35,623 nt of DNA from CAWBNS01 sp964445105 (GTDB lineage: Bacteria; Chlamydiota; Chlamydiia; Chlamydiales; JAJFMA01). The number at the start of each line of letters is the position of its first letter. The first letter of the stretch is position 1. Made by a program: the position numbers and the translations under genes. The notes under the pieces are model-generated. The model did no database searches and was not told the DNA's origin. It worked only from the letters and a program-made list of their open reading frames with translations. The stretch is taken from NCBI GenBank assembly GCA_964445105.1, contig CAYUJS010000018.1:1-35623 (forward strand), read 5' to 3'. Shown here in pieces: positions 25,840 to 33,489 of the stretch.

Positions 25840-26499
25840 GTGCTACCCTCTGATGCTAACATAGATCTGAGTGGTTTTTTGAATATTGCTAACTATTTTA
25901 CGTTAGGCCGCTTGCTGATTGGCCCGCTTTTCCTGTGCGCGTATACGCAGCCGGATTGGCTAGGCCTATCGGCTGTGACGCTCCCCTATCTATTACTCAC
26001 GCTGCTCACACTCTCTGAGCTTTCCGACGTATTTGATGGCTACTTGGCAAGGCGTTATAATCAGGTGACTGATTTTGGCAAGATCGTGGATCCTATGGCG
26101 GATAGTATTTGTCGAATGTCCATCTTTATCACCTACACCCTGCCCCCAGTAAACCTTCCAGTATTATTGATTTTGGTGTTTATTTATCGAGATTCTGTGG
26201 TAAGTACCCTGCGGACTTTATGCGCGCTTAAGGGCTACGCTTTGGCTGCGCAAGCTAGCGGTAAGATAAAGGCGGCCATTCAAGCTACTGCAGCCATTTC
26301 TGTCGCCCTCCTACTCATTCCTTTCAGCTTGGGGATGATCAGCCAGGAAACGCTAAGCGACTCAGCGACGCTACTGGTCTCTCTGGCGGGAGCCTACACG
26401 CTTTATTCAGGGCTTGTCTACGTTTACGCCCATCGCCACTACATAGCCCTTGTCATGAGCAAACGCCCAGCGTGTAACCAGGGCCGAGTTAGTTTTTGA
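25840..26499 (+). CDS. pgsA: CDP-alcohol phosphatidyltransferase (PgsA-like)
   Basis: Membrane enzyme of the CDP-alcohol phosphatidyltransferase family, most like CDP-diacylglycerol-glycerol-3-phosphate 3-phosphatidyltransferase, the first step to phosphatidylglycerol. The full signature D-G-x2-A-R-x8-G-x3-D-x3-D is present as DGYLARRYNQVTDFGKIVDP followed by MAD. Several hydrophobic helices surround it, and the N-terminus NIANYFTLGRLLIGPLFL is typical. The longest frame starts at GTG 25840, giving 219 residues. A TTG at 25879 would give exactly the usual family start (M-NIANYFTL) with GAGTGG upstream and may be the true one. The last 60 bases overlap a broken minus-strand frame. Exact alcohol specificity is inferred from the overall similarity. 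Confidence 0.8.
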   Translation: MLPSDANIDLSGFLNIANYFTLGRLLIGPLFLCAYTQPDWLGLSAVTLPYLLLTLLTLSELSDVFDGYLARRYNQVTDFGKIVDPMADSICRMSIFITYTLPPVNLPVLLILVFIYRDSVVSTLRTLCALKGYALAAQASGKIKAAIQATAAISVALLLIPFSLGMISQETLSDSATLLVSLAGAYTLYSGLVYVYAHRHYIALVMSKRPACNQGRVSF

Positions 26500-26832
26500 A
26501 AGAGCATCTGTCCGTCTGCCAAAATAAAGGATTGCGTCGGTATGTTAACTGGCTCATTTAGTGTTTTGAGTTCTTCTGTAGAGCCACCCCCCCCTCATTA
26601 TCGCAAGCCAGGTAAAGTGGCTCAAATAGAGAGACTGATGCCCAGGAAGAGTTAAAGAATCGATCCGTAGCTCATCGTCAATTTCTAATTCCTTTAATCT
26701 TTTTGACGAAGTAGCGAGCATCTGGCCATAGACAGCCCAAGCTAGATTTTTCTCAATTATCCCTGCGGGGTCTAGAGCGTGCTGCTTTAATTGCCTTTTA
26801 CCGCTTTCCCCATTGTTAGCTAAAGCGCAGGC
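26439..26832 (-). pseudogene. Frameshifted gene with a run of eight G
   Basis: A minus-strand frame open from 26832 reads protein-like sequence such as QHALDPAGIIEKNLAWAVYG and RIDSLTLPGHQSLYLSHFTW as far as AIMRGG at the G8 run (26587-26594). There it goes out of frame and stops at 26554. With one G fewer, reading continues 50 more codons (STEELKTLNEPVNIPTQSFI, then LADGQMLFQKLTRPWLHAG) to a TAG at 26439. No ATG lies near the 5' end in this frame; an ATG at about 26811 is in another frame, so a second shift is possible. It follows the Tsr3/DTW-like gene directly, overlapping it by 13 bases. I do not recognise the family. It is either a pseudogene, a phase-variable gene or a sequencing error in the homopolymer. 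Confidence 0.5.
26587..26594. repeat. Homopolymer of eight C (G on the minus strand)
   Basis: The only long G/C run I noticed in the window. It lies exactly where the minus-strand frame 26439-26832 needs one base fewer to continue. Such tracts are prone to slipped-strand length change, and to assembly error. Confidence 0.7.
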
Positions 26833-27353
26833 CTACAAATTTCTATGTTAGGGATGGCCTGTGCCCAGCCGGTAAACATAGTTGAGTTAGTTCTTAAAAA
26901 CGCATCTTTCCAGTAGTAGCAATCGAGCAGCCCTGCGGTATCGCGCCTCATTAAAAGGTAGGAAGCGTAGAGCGCTTCTAACGAAGCCAGGCCTCTCCCA
27001 GGGTCTGGGCAGTCGTCTTGGCGCCTAGGGTAAGCTGTGCGGAGCCCTGGAGGCAGACTTCGTCTAAGCGTGCCTGCCAAAAAAGGCAAAGTGGCTTTAC
27101 CCATGGCTGTTGCGTATCTCCAGGTGGCGTCGAGAATAAACAGGCCTTTATCTGAATCTTCAGCTGATAAAACTGGGGCGCTAGGATCGAGATCTAACAC
27201 AACGTAGCCCTCCATCGGCGGCAAGGGCTGGTTGGGATAGCTCAAAAAAAGTAGATCAGGCCTTCTTTCCAAGCCCGATAGGGAACATTTTTTAAGATTT
27301 TCTTTGCGGTGGCGCCAGATGATCGTGGGCGGAAAGGATTGCGTTTTTTCCAA
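26820..27353 (-). CDS. Tsr3/DTW-like protein (possible aminocarboxypropyltransferase fold)
   Basis: A protein of 177 residues. TIIWRHRKENLKKCSLSGLE at the start, LFILDATWRYATAM near residues 70-83, RTAYPRRQDDCPDPGRGLAS near 105-125 and the closing YYWKDAFLRTNS follow the order of motifs in Tsr3/DTW-type proteins (conserved D-x-T-W or C-S-W, then L-P...A-x-P, then E-A-L-x-A). Those enzymes transfer an aminocarboxypropyl group from S-adenosylmethionine to rRNA or tRNA; the assignment rests on motif resemblance only. The longest start is TTG 27353 without a strong ribosome site, and no earlier ATG exists. It diverges from the thioredoxin-like gene across a 44-bp gap that must hold both promoters. 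Confidence 0.55.
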   Translation of the reverse strand: MEKTQSFPPTIIWRHRKENLKKCSLSGLERRPDLLFLSYPNQPLPPMEGYVVLDLDPSAPVLSAEDSDKGLFILDATWRYATAMGKATLPFLAGTLRRSLPPGLRTAYPRRQDDCPDPGRGLASLEALYASYLLMRRDTAGLLDCYYWKDAFLRTNSTMFTGWAQAIPNIEICRPAL

Positions 27354-27397
27354 ATGATTTGTAACCTTTAATTTTAATCTACGGAGGGGCCATATTT

Positions 27398-27922
27398 ATG
27401 AAAAATCAGTTAGCTATTTTAGTGACTGCCGGTATTCTAGGCAATAGTGCCTTCTGTACCGCGGAGGACAACGCCATTACACCGCACAAGGCCGAAAGAG
27501 TCCCTTCAAGGCCACTCACCACGAAAAAAGCAGTTCAGTGGACAACCGATTACCAAGCAGCTCTAAGGCAAGCAAAGGCATCGAATAGAGCTATTTTTCT
27601 GTTTTTTACCGGCTCGGACTGGTGTTCTTGGTGCACCAAAATGGAAAAAGAGGTGCTGGAATCGAGAGAGTTTACGCAGACCGTCGGCGACCAGTTTATT
27701 TTTGTAAAGGTGGATCTTCCGCGCAAAACTAAACTTACGCGAGAGCTTTCTGAACAAAACCAGGCGCTAGCCGCCCGCTTCCACATAAGTAGTTTCCCTT
27801 CCGTTGTGCTAATAGGTCCAGGCGAGGAGCTGATTTTTGAGAGCTCCGGATCGCCTAGGCTCTCTTCGCAACGCTATGCACAAGACCTGCTAGAGCTGGC
27901 ACGCCAGAAGAAGCAGGCCTAA
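27398..27922 (+). CDS. Secreted thioredoxin-fold protein (disulfide isomerase-like)
   Basis: A protein of 174 residues. MKNQLAILVTAGILGNSAFC with the following TAED looks like an export signal, so the protein acts outside the cytoplasm. A thioredoxin fold of the Thioredoxin_7 type follows. FLFFTGSDWCSWCTKMEKEV carries the C-x-x-C active site (WCSWC, cysteines near residues 76 and 79). FIFVKVDLP forms the next strand, and the cis-proline is in ISSFPSVVLI. Chlamydiae make extensively disulfide-bonded envelope proteins, so a thiol-disulfide exchange role there is a reasonable inference. GGAGG lies ten bases before the ATG. Confidence 0.82.
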   Translation: MKNQLAILVTAGILGNSAFCTAEDNAITPHKAERVPSRPLTTKKAVQWTTDYQAALRQAKASNRAIFLFFTGSDWCSWCTKMEKEVLESREFTQTVGDQFIFVKVDLPRKTKLTRELSEQNQALAARFHISSFPSVVLIGPGEELIFESSGSPRLSSQRYAQDLLELARQKKQA

Positions 27923-27957
27923 CTCTTGTCCCGGCCTTTTTGGGCAGTACGCAGCCC

Positions 27958-27987
27958 TTGCACATATACCCTGACGCCTACTAATAT
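27958..27987 (+). promoter_or_regulatory. Candidate promoter of mdh-gltA
   Basis: TTGCAC (27958-27963), an 18-base spacer, and TAATAT (27982-27987) lie 30-60 bases before the mdh ATG. The match to the sigma-70 consensus is partial (3/6 and 4/6), but the position fits and no other pair stands out. Confidence 0.3.
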
Positions 27988-28017
27988 CCCAAATAAATTC
28001 AACATGAGGATTTATAG

Positions 28018-29007
28018 ATGATACGTGTGGCGATAACGGGTGGGGCGGGGCAAATTGCGTATAGTTTGCTTTTCCGCATTGCCTCTGGGGAGATGTTCGG
28101 ACACGGACAGCCAGTTGCTTTGCATATTTTAGAAGTCCCAGAGGCTCTTAAAGCGCTTGAAGGAGTGAAGCTAGAGCTGGAAGACTGTGCGTTCCCTCTG
28201 CTTAAAGAGATTCGTATCGGGTCGGATCCAATGGATATCTTCAAGGATGTTGAGTTTGCGTTGTTGGTGGGAGCTAAGCCGCGTGGGCCAGGCATGGAGC
28301 GCGGTGATCTGCTAAACGAAAACGGCAAAATTTTTGTGGCTCAGGGCAAGGCCATTGATGCTGTGGCTAGCGCTAAGGTAAAAGTACTGGTCGTGGGTAA
28401 CCCTTGCAACACAAACGCCTTGATTGCGCTGCACCAGGCTAAGCGCATTCCGCGCAGTCACTTTTATGCCATGACGCGCTTAGACGAAAACCGCGCTAAA
28501 GCGCAGCTGGCGCAAAAAGTTGGCCAATCGGTAGCCGATGTGACCAATATGGCAATCTGGGGCAACCACTCGGCCACGCAGGTACCCGCCTTTCAGCACG
28601 CAAAAATCGCCCAAAAAAATGCTACGGAGCAGATTTTAGATGAGCAGTGGCTCAGGGAAGATTTTTTTTCCTGCGTACAAAAACGCGGGGCAAAAATCAT
28701 CGAAACACGTGGTAAATCTTCCGCAGCTTCCGCAGCGCAGGGCATCATCGACACTGTCCACTCACTGACGAGACCCACCAAACCAGGCGATTGGTTCTCT
28801 TTGGGGATCTATAGTAGCGGTAATCCCTACTCAATAGACCCAGACCTAGTCTTTTCTTTTCCCTGCCGTTTAAACAGCAGCGGAGAGGTGGAAGTGGTTC
28901 CTAATCTACACTGGGATTCATTCTTAGCCGCAAAAATCAAGGCCACCGAGCATGAGTTGCTTGAGGAGCGCAAGATTGTTTTGGATGCTAAACCTATAGG
29001 GGTATAG
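28018..29007 (+). CDS. mdh: Malate dehydrogenase
   Basis: Oxidises malate to oxaloacetate with NAD in the TCA cycle. At 329 residues it belongs to the longer cytoplasmic-type MDH group. The NAD-binding motif is ITGGAGQIAYSLLFRIASGE at the N-terminus. ALLVGAKPRGPGMERGDLL contains the substrate-binding arginines, VGNPCNTNALI the next binding loop, and TRLDENRAKAQLA the aspartate-arginine pair. The catalytic histidine is in WGNHSATQVP. GAGG precedes the ATG by about seven bases. Only three bases separate it from the citrate synthase gene, so oxaloacetate formation and its use are encoded in one transcript. Confidence 0.96.
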   Translation: MIRVAITGGAGQIAYSLLFRIASGEMFGHGQPVALHILEVPEALKALEGVKLELEDCAFPLLKEIRIGSDPMDIFKDVEFALLVGAKPRGPGMERGDLLNENGKIFVAQGKAIDAVASAKVKVLVVGNPCNTNALIALHQAKRIPRSHFYAMTRLDENRAKAQLAQKVGQSVADVTNMAIWGNHSATQVPAFQHAKIAQKNATEQILDEQWLREDFFSCVQKRGAKIIETRGKSSAASAAQGIIDTVHSLTRPTKPGDWFSLGIYSSGNPYSIDPDLVFSFPCRLNSSGEVEVVPNLHWDSFLAAKIKATEHELLEERKIVLDAKPIGV

Positions 29008-29010
29008 CCT

Positions 29011-30177
29011 ATGGCCAAAGTCCTAATGGAGATCACCGAAGAAAATTTAGAAACGGGTCTGAGAGGCTATCCTGTAGGCTACTGCTCGACATCTACGGTA
29101 GACCCTGAAAAAGGGCTGTACTACGCCGGACGACCGCTTGCGGAAATGACTGATTGGCAGCCAGAGCAGGTGATCTATCTGTTGTATTTCGGCAGAGATG
29201 GAACAGAGGCAGAGGTAGAGAAATTTTCGCTTGAATTGAAAAACCGCATGCCCTGTGACCCGGCCAGCTTGGAGCACATCTACCGGCTGCCCCGGCAGGG
29301 GCATCCTATGAAAACGCTCTGTGCGGCCCTATTGATCGAAGGCGCCGTCGAGTGCGCAGAAGACTATCGAGAAGACTGCCTAAATGTAATCGCGCGCATT
29401 CCGCAGATCACCGCCGCTGTGATCAACCATCATGCGGGCTGGGGCGAGAGCAGCCCCTCTAAGCCAGAGCTGGGCTACATGGAAAATTTTACGCAGATGC
29501 TGCGTATGCCCCAGGCACGACATGAGGAGCTATCAGAAGCTTTCCGCCTTTTTAATGTGCTTCACTACGACCACGGAGGGGGTAATCTCTCTGTTTTTGT
29601 GGGCAAAGCGGTCGCCTCAGGCTTGGAAGATATGTATGGCTGTCTCTCTGCCTCAATGGCTGCCTTGGCGGGCCCCAGGCATGGGCGTGCCAACCAAGAT
29701 TGCTTGGAGATGGTGGAGGAAGCTTTGCGCGATCTTGGTCCAGAAACGAACGAGGATCGAGTTGAAGGCTGGATACGTCAGCGCTTGCAGGACAATAAGC
29801 TTATTGCCGGCTTCGGCCATGCCGTGCTACGCGTCGAGGATCCCCGCGCTACCGTATTGCGTGAGGTAGCACAGAAAAAATACTTCTCAAACCCCCTGAT
29901 CAAGCTTGTATCGCATATTCACAATGCAGGCGAGAAAGTCTTAAAAGAGAACCCTAAAATCTCCGATCCACATGTAAACGTCGACTCCGTTTCTGGAGCG
30001 TTTTTATCCGCAGCCGGTTTTCCCTACCCAAAATATTTCACTGTGCTATTTGGTATGGCCCGAATCGTGGGTATTGCCATACAGATTGTCTACGAGCGTT
30101 TAGAGGCGCGGGAGGGAAAAGGCACTCCGATTGTCCGCCCCAGGTACCTATACAGGCCTGGGCGGTATGGTGTGTAG
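29011..30177 (+). CDS. gltA: Citrate synthase
   Basis: Condenses oxaloacetate with acetyl-CoA to citrate. The protein has 388 residues, the length of the shorter (type I-like) citrate synthases. The catalytic residues can be placed: the first histidine in LHYDHGGGNLSVF (about residues 186-198), the second in GFGHAVLRVEDPRA (about 268), and the aspartate in NVDSVSGAFL (about 325). The C-terminal ARIVGIAIQIVYERLE and RPRYLYRPGRY are also typical. It starts four bases after the mdh stop codon, with GGGG upstream. The last 30 bases overlap the convergent membrane-protein gene. Chlamydiaceae lack this enzyme, while environmental chlamydiae possess it. Confidence 0.96.
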   Translation: MAKVLMEITEENLETGLRGYPVGYCSTSTVDPEKGLYYAGRPLAEMTDWQPEQVIYLLYFGRDGTEAEVEKFSLELKNRMPCDPASLEHIYRLPRQGHPMKTLCAALLIEGAVECAEDYREDCLNVIARIPQITAAVINHHAGWGESSPSKPELGYMENFTQMLRMPQARHEELSEAFRLFNVLHYDHGGGNLSVFVGKAVASGLEDMYGCLSASMAALAGPRHGRANQDCLEMVEEALRDLGPETNEDRVEGWIRQRLQDNKLIAGFGHAVLRVEDPRATVLREVAQKKYFSNPLIKLVSHIHNAGEKVLKENPKISDPHVNVDSVSGAFLSAAGFPYPKYFTVLFGMARIVGIAIQIVYERLEAREGKGTPIVRPRYLYRPGRYGV

Positions 30178-31323
30178 GATTAATTCTAGGTTTTGAAAAT
30201 CGCCCAATACGCTATCAATGGCGCTGATCACCACCGCAACATCATTGCGGCCAGCTAAGGGATCAGCATTCAATACCTGCTTTAGCTCGCGCAGTGAGTG
30301 GGTCAACACCTTCAGATCGCTTTCTTTATCCTTCTTGAAGGAGGCTTTGGCAATCTCTTCTAGCTGGCCCACCACAGGCACCAACGCCTCAGCTACATTG
30401 AACTTAGACATATCAACTTCACGCAGAATCGTTTTGGATAGCTCAACGAGTAGCAGATTGGCTTTGACAACGACGTCGGGTACATTCTGCTGAAGCGCTT
30501 GCTGGGCAAAAGCGCCAATAAAGCGCACCAGTGGCAAAGCCTTCGGCGCATCGCCTTGCGCGGCCATGAGCGCGATCTTGCCTAGCGAATGTTCAACATA
30601 GTTACAAACCGTATCAAGGCGGGTGCGTAGGGACAGGTCAAAAACCATGCCAAACCGCTCGATCGAATAGTAGAGAACATAATTAGAACGCTGATGAATC
30701 TCAGCGTCCGGTGCAGCTGCCTGCAAAGCGCGGCGATGCACTTCGAAGAAGCGCTGCACGCCCAAGCTTATGCCTTCCAAACAATAGGTCGCAAAAGAGG
30801 GGCTCCGCCTATCAACCGCGCGCAACGCCATCTCGCCCAGAGCATCAACCCATTGGGCAAAAGCCTTGTCGTCGCCTGACCAGACAGCCTGTTTTGCTCG
30901 CTCAACCATCAAATCGACAAACTCCATGGGGCTAAAATAGACCAATACCTGCCGAAAAAACGCGCGCACGAAATCGATAGAAACGCCCGTAAAAAACACC
31001 CAAACCCCTAGTAGGAGTTGGCCCCAAAGCGGCTCTGTCTGCACAAATAAGGCTGCGGCCAAAGATGCTAAAGGCAGAATCGCCATCCAAACTAGCATCC
31101 ACCAGAGGCGCCGATTTTTCTGCAAGAGCTGTCCTACGCGTGGGGAAATCTCCGAAGTAGCGCGCTGAAGAGGACCCAGCAGTAGGGCGACCAAGAAGGT
31201 AAACATAAGCAAAAAAGCCCCACCTGTGCAGGCGAGCACGATTGCTACGGTATCCTGTGAAATAGCCACCGGCCAAAAGTAAAAAAGCAGCGAGAGCGTC
31301 AACGCAATTAAGGTAGCTAGCAC
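30148..31323 (-). CDS. Four-helix inner-membrane protein with a cytoplasmic helical domain, unknown function
   Basis: A protein of 391 residues that I do not recognise. The GTG at 31323 is fixed by AGGAGG seven bases upstream. The N-terminal third carries four hydrophobic helices (about residues 1-20, 24-50, 73-95 and 100-120). The remaining 270 residues are soluble and helix-rich, without cysteine-rich or catalytic-looking motifs, and include a charged stretch (KASFKKDKESDLKV). It resembles a membrane-anchored helical scaffold more than an enzyme or a transporter. Its 3' end overlaps gltA by 30 bases in convergent orientation. Confidence 0.75.
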   Translation of the reverse strand: MLATLIALTLSLLFYFWPVAISQDTVAIVLACTGGAFLLMFTFLVALLLGPLQRATSEISPRVGQLLQKNRRLWWMLVWMAILPLASLAAALFVQTEPLWGQLLLGVWVFFTGVSIDFVRAFFRQVLVYFSPMEFVDLMVERAKQAVWSGDDKAFAQWVDALGEMALRAVDRRSPSFATYCLEGISLGVQRFFEVHRRALQAAAPDAEIHQRSNYVLYYSIERFGMVFDLSLRTRLDTVCNYVEHSLGKIALMAAQGDAPKALPLVRFIGAFAQQALQQNVPDVVVKANLLLVELSKTILREVDMSKFNVAEALVPVVGQLEEIAKASFKKDKESDLKVLTHSLRELKQVLNADPLAGRNDVAVVISAIDSVLGDFQNLELILHTIPPRPV

Positions 31324-31504
31324 AAAGAATCCTCCTCAGATACGTTAATAAAAAGAAGCATGGTAGCAGAATACTTGATTCTTCCTCAAATAAAAATAAA
31401 ATGGCAACAACATTTTGATTTTCTTTATTTTTAATTTTTATTTTTTTGCAACTTTTCGATTAGTCAAGGTAAGAGGCCTAAGTAGGCAGGAAAATGTGGC
31501 AATG
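31324..31504. other. AT-rich region at the boundary of the transposon relics
   Basis: Bases 31380-31450 are made almost wholly of A and T runs, unlike anything nearby. The region must hold the promoter of the minus-strand membrane-protein gene. No coding frame or target-site duplication could be recognised. Confidence 0.35.
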
Positions 31505-32500
31505 TCAAACCTCTGAAGAGATGGGGGCACCAAGATGACGCGAAGATCCAAGATGATGTCGCCCTGGTAGATGGAAGGTAGGTGCCTCTGTCGCCAGTCT
31601 TTGCTCTTTTTCAGACGAGACCAAGCTTACCCAGATGATTGATCCACTTGGTGAAGTTGAGAAAGCGTCTCATTCAAGCTTCATCAAGAAGGTCCAGAGG
31701 GTCGTGAGAGGCGCCATGCTCAAACATATACTCTAGACACTCGTCTGAAACCACATAGTCTTCGTACTGCCCCCGGAGAACCTCCAGAAAGTTTATGCGG
31801 CTCTTGCTTTCTGTACTTTTGAAATACGAAAACAAGGGGTTATCTACTTGGGTACAAAAGCCATTTTTACCATCATGACGGACCCCTGTGTCATCGGTAT
31901 TGATGTACTGCAATCCCTGAAGGCCAGCCTAAAGCAAACCCTCTTTTTCGAGGTGATAAGCTCCCTTATTTTCAACTGTAATGACATTCAGTTGTCCAGC
32001 AGAAATATCGATGCCATGTTCTCGAAGATCTTCTAGAGGTTGCGTCGCATGACACTGGTGGTAGTTAGTGCAGGCAAAACGCGATCAAGGTAGGGCCAAA
32101 GTGGCCTGTCCTATATTCCTCAGGCAGCAAGGCCTGTATCTTCTTGCCATCAGCGTCTACCAAACAGGCCAGCTGGAATAAGGTGGCCTGTTTACGGATT
32201 ACGATGTCTTGGACCACGTAGGTCAGCCCAGCCATAGTAAGCGCTCTGGCTTTCCCCCTATTGACTGATCCAGGCCGTTTGTTTTTGCCGTCTTTCCCAT
32301 CGCTATTATTAGAAGAGCCCCTGGTCCAACTGTTTGGTGGAATCTTCGGTCGGGGCTTCTGACCCTTCAAGACTGCGATTTTGTCCCTAAGAAGCTGGAT
32401 GCTTTCTCTCAAGGCCAAAATCACCGCAGCAAAATGCTCAATCCTGGCCTCGCATTTCTTTTTTTCAAAGGCGAGTTTCTTTTTCTCAGCGTTGACTCCG
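31505..32500 (-). pseudogene. IS66-family transposase (TnpC type), broken
   Basis: Read on the minus strand in pieces, this is an IS66-type transposase. The N-terminal coiled coil (AEKKKLAFEKKKCEARIEHF, then RDKIAVLKGQKPRPKIPP) continues through PEEYRTGHFGPTLIAFCLH to about 32065. After a frameshift YHQCHATQPLLEDLREHGI-like sequence continues (read from the shifted frame) to GAYHLEKEGLL, where a TAG interrupts at 31929-31931. It resumes with QYINTDDTGVRHDGKNGFC, which carries the conserved N-T-D-D-T-G, and SKSRINFLEVLRGQYEDY, ending at 31674. A further shift gives SEKEQRLATEAP, matching the usual C-terminal R-x-A-T-E-G-A-L region. At least two frameshifts and one stop make it inactive. The 5' end is lost at the junction with the IS630 relic. 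Confidence 0.8.
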
Positions 32501-32502
32501 TC

Positions 32503-33337
32503 GAATTCGCGGATTGCAGACCTCTTGAGAATGTCTAGAAGGACCCTTCAGAATTGGATACACCTTTTTGAAAAAGAAGGGGTCAGTGGGCTAAAAAAAT
32601 TCAATTATAAGGGACAGAGAAGTAAGCTGCACCAACACTCTGAAACCATTGAAGAGCACTTTCGCAAGAATCCACCTAAGAGTATCCGGGACGCTTGCTT
32701 GACCATTGAGAAGCTTACCGGACTCAAAAGAGGAGAAACGCCTGTTAGGGCTTTTTTGAAGGCAATGGGTATGTCGCTAAGAAAAACGGGAGCCATCCCT
32801 GGTAAAGCGGATCCGGTCGCGCAAGAGGAAAAAAACGCTCGAGCCAATACTGGCAGATGCCCGTCAAGGTAATAAAGAGGTATTCTTCGTAGACGCTGCA
32901 CATTTCGCGTGGCAAGGATTTCTTGGGCACTTATGGTGCTTTGCCAAAATATGGATCGGGTCGCGCATTGGTCGTCAGCGTTTCAACGTGCTTGGGGCCT
33001 TAAACGCACAGACAAAAGAAACAATTACAGTCACAAATACGACCTACATGAATGCCTGGAGCGCGATGACAACAGGCACCCCTGTGATAGTGTGCGCTTA
33101 ATGGGGATAGAACTAATCTATCTGCCGCCGTACTCTCGCAAGCTGAACTTAATCGAGAGGTTATGGAAGTTTTTCAAGCGGAAGTGGCTCTACTCTGTGC
33201 AATATCCCAGCTTCGAAGCGTTTTCAGAAGGAATTATGGGCGGTCTTGAACGTGCTCACTTAGATTATTCGTCAGAACTGAATAGTCTGTTGACGCTGCG
33301 ATTTCAGACGCTCCCGAACTTGAAGAAATCGGCTTAA
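32503..33337 (+). pseudogene. IS630-family transposase, broken
   Basis: A plus-strand IS630-type DDE transposase in three frames. The first begins within the helix-turn-helix (SRIADLLRMSRRTLQNWIHL) and runs to GKADPVAQEE, where a run of seven A (32829-32835) shifts the frame. The second frame carries LEPILADARQGNKEVFFVDA with the first catalytic aspartate and GRQRFNVLGALNAQTKETIT. A deletion near 33080-33100 then removes the segment with the second catalytic aspartate (usually L-D-N-A-R-Y-Q). The last frame resumes with GIELIYLPPYSRKLNLIERL carrying the final glutamate, and ends KFQTL-like. The first 40 or so residues are missing because the element was truncated where it joins the IS66 relic. 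It cannot be active. Confidence 0.85.
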
Positions 33338-33489
33338 CTAATGGAAAATTTTAATTAGAGGTTGGTATAGAAGTCAAAAAGATTTTCGGAGCGCTATCCT
33401 GAGTTATTCAGAAGTTACGTTTTTTTGCTTGCAGCTATTATTTGTGGGTGTTAGAGTGCTTTATTAACGAGAGATGGTTCGCAATTCAT

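Larger units (their letters stand above)
31505..33370. mobile_element. Two adjoining insertion-sequence relics (IS66-type and IS630-type)
   Basis: The two transposase relics are divergent and meet head to head (5' ends together) at about 32500, with both N-termini cut at the junction. No inverted terminal repeats or target duplications could be identified, in keeping with old, partly deleted elements. The right limit is set loosely at the AT-rich stretch after the IS630 stop. Confidence 0.6.

Noticed and set aside
32829..32835. Programmed frameshift at the A7 run of the IS630 transposase
   Set aside because: The shift needed is +1 (one A too many), not the -1 typical of programmed slippage, and the gene is also truncated and internally deleted.
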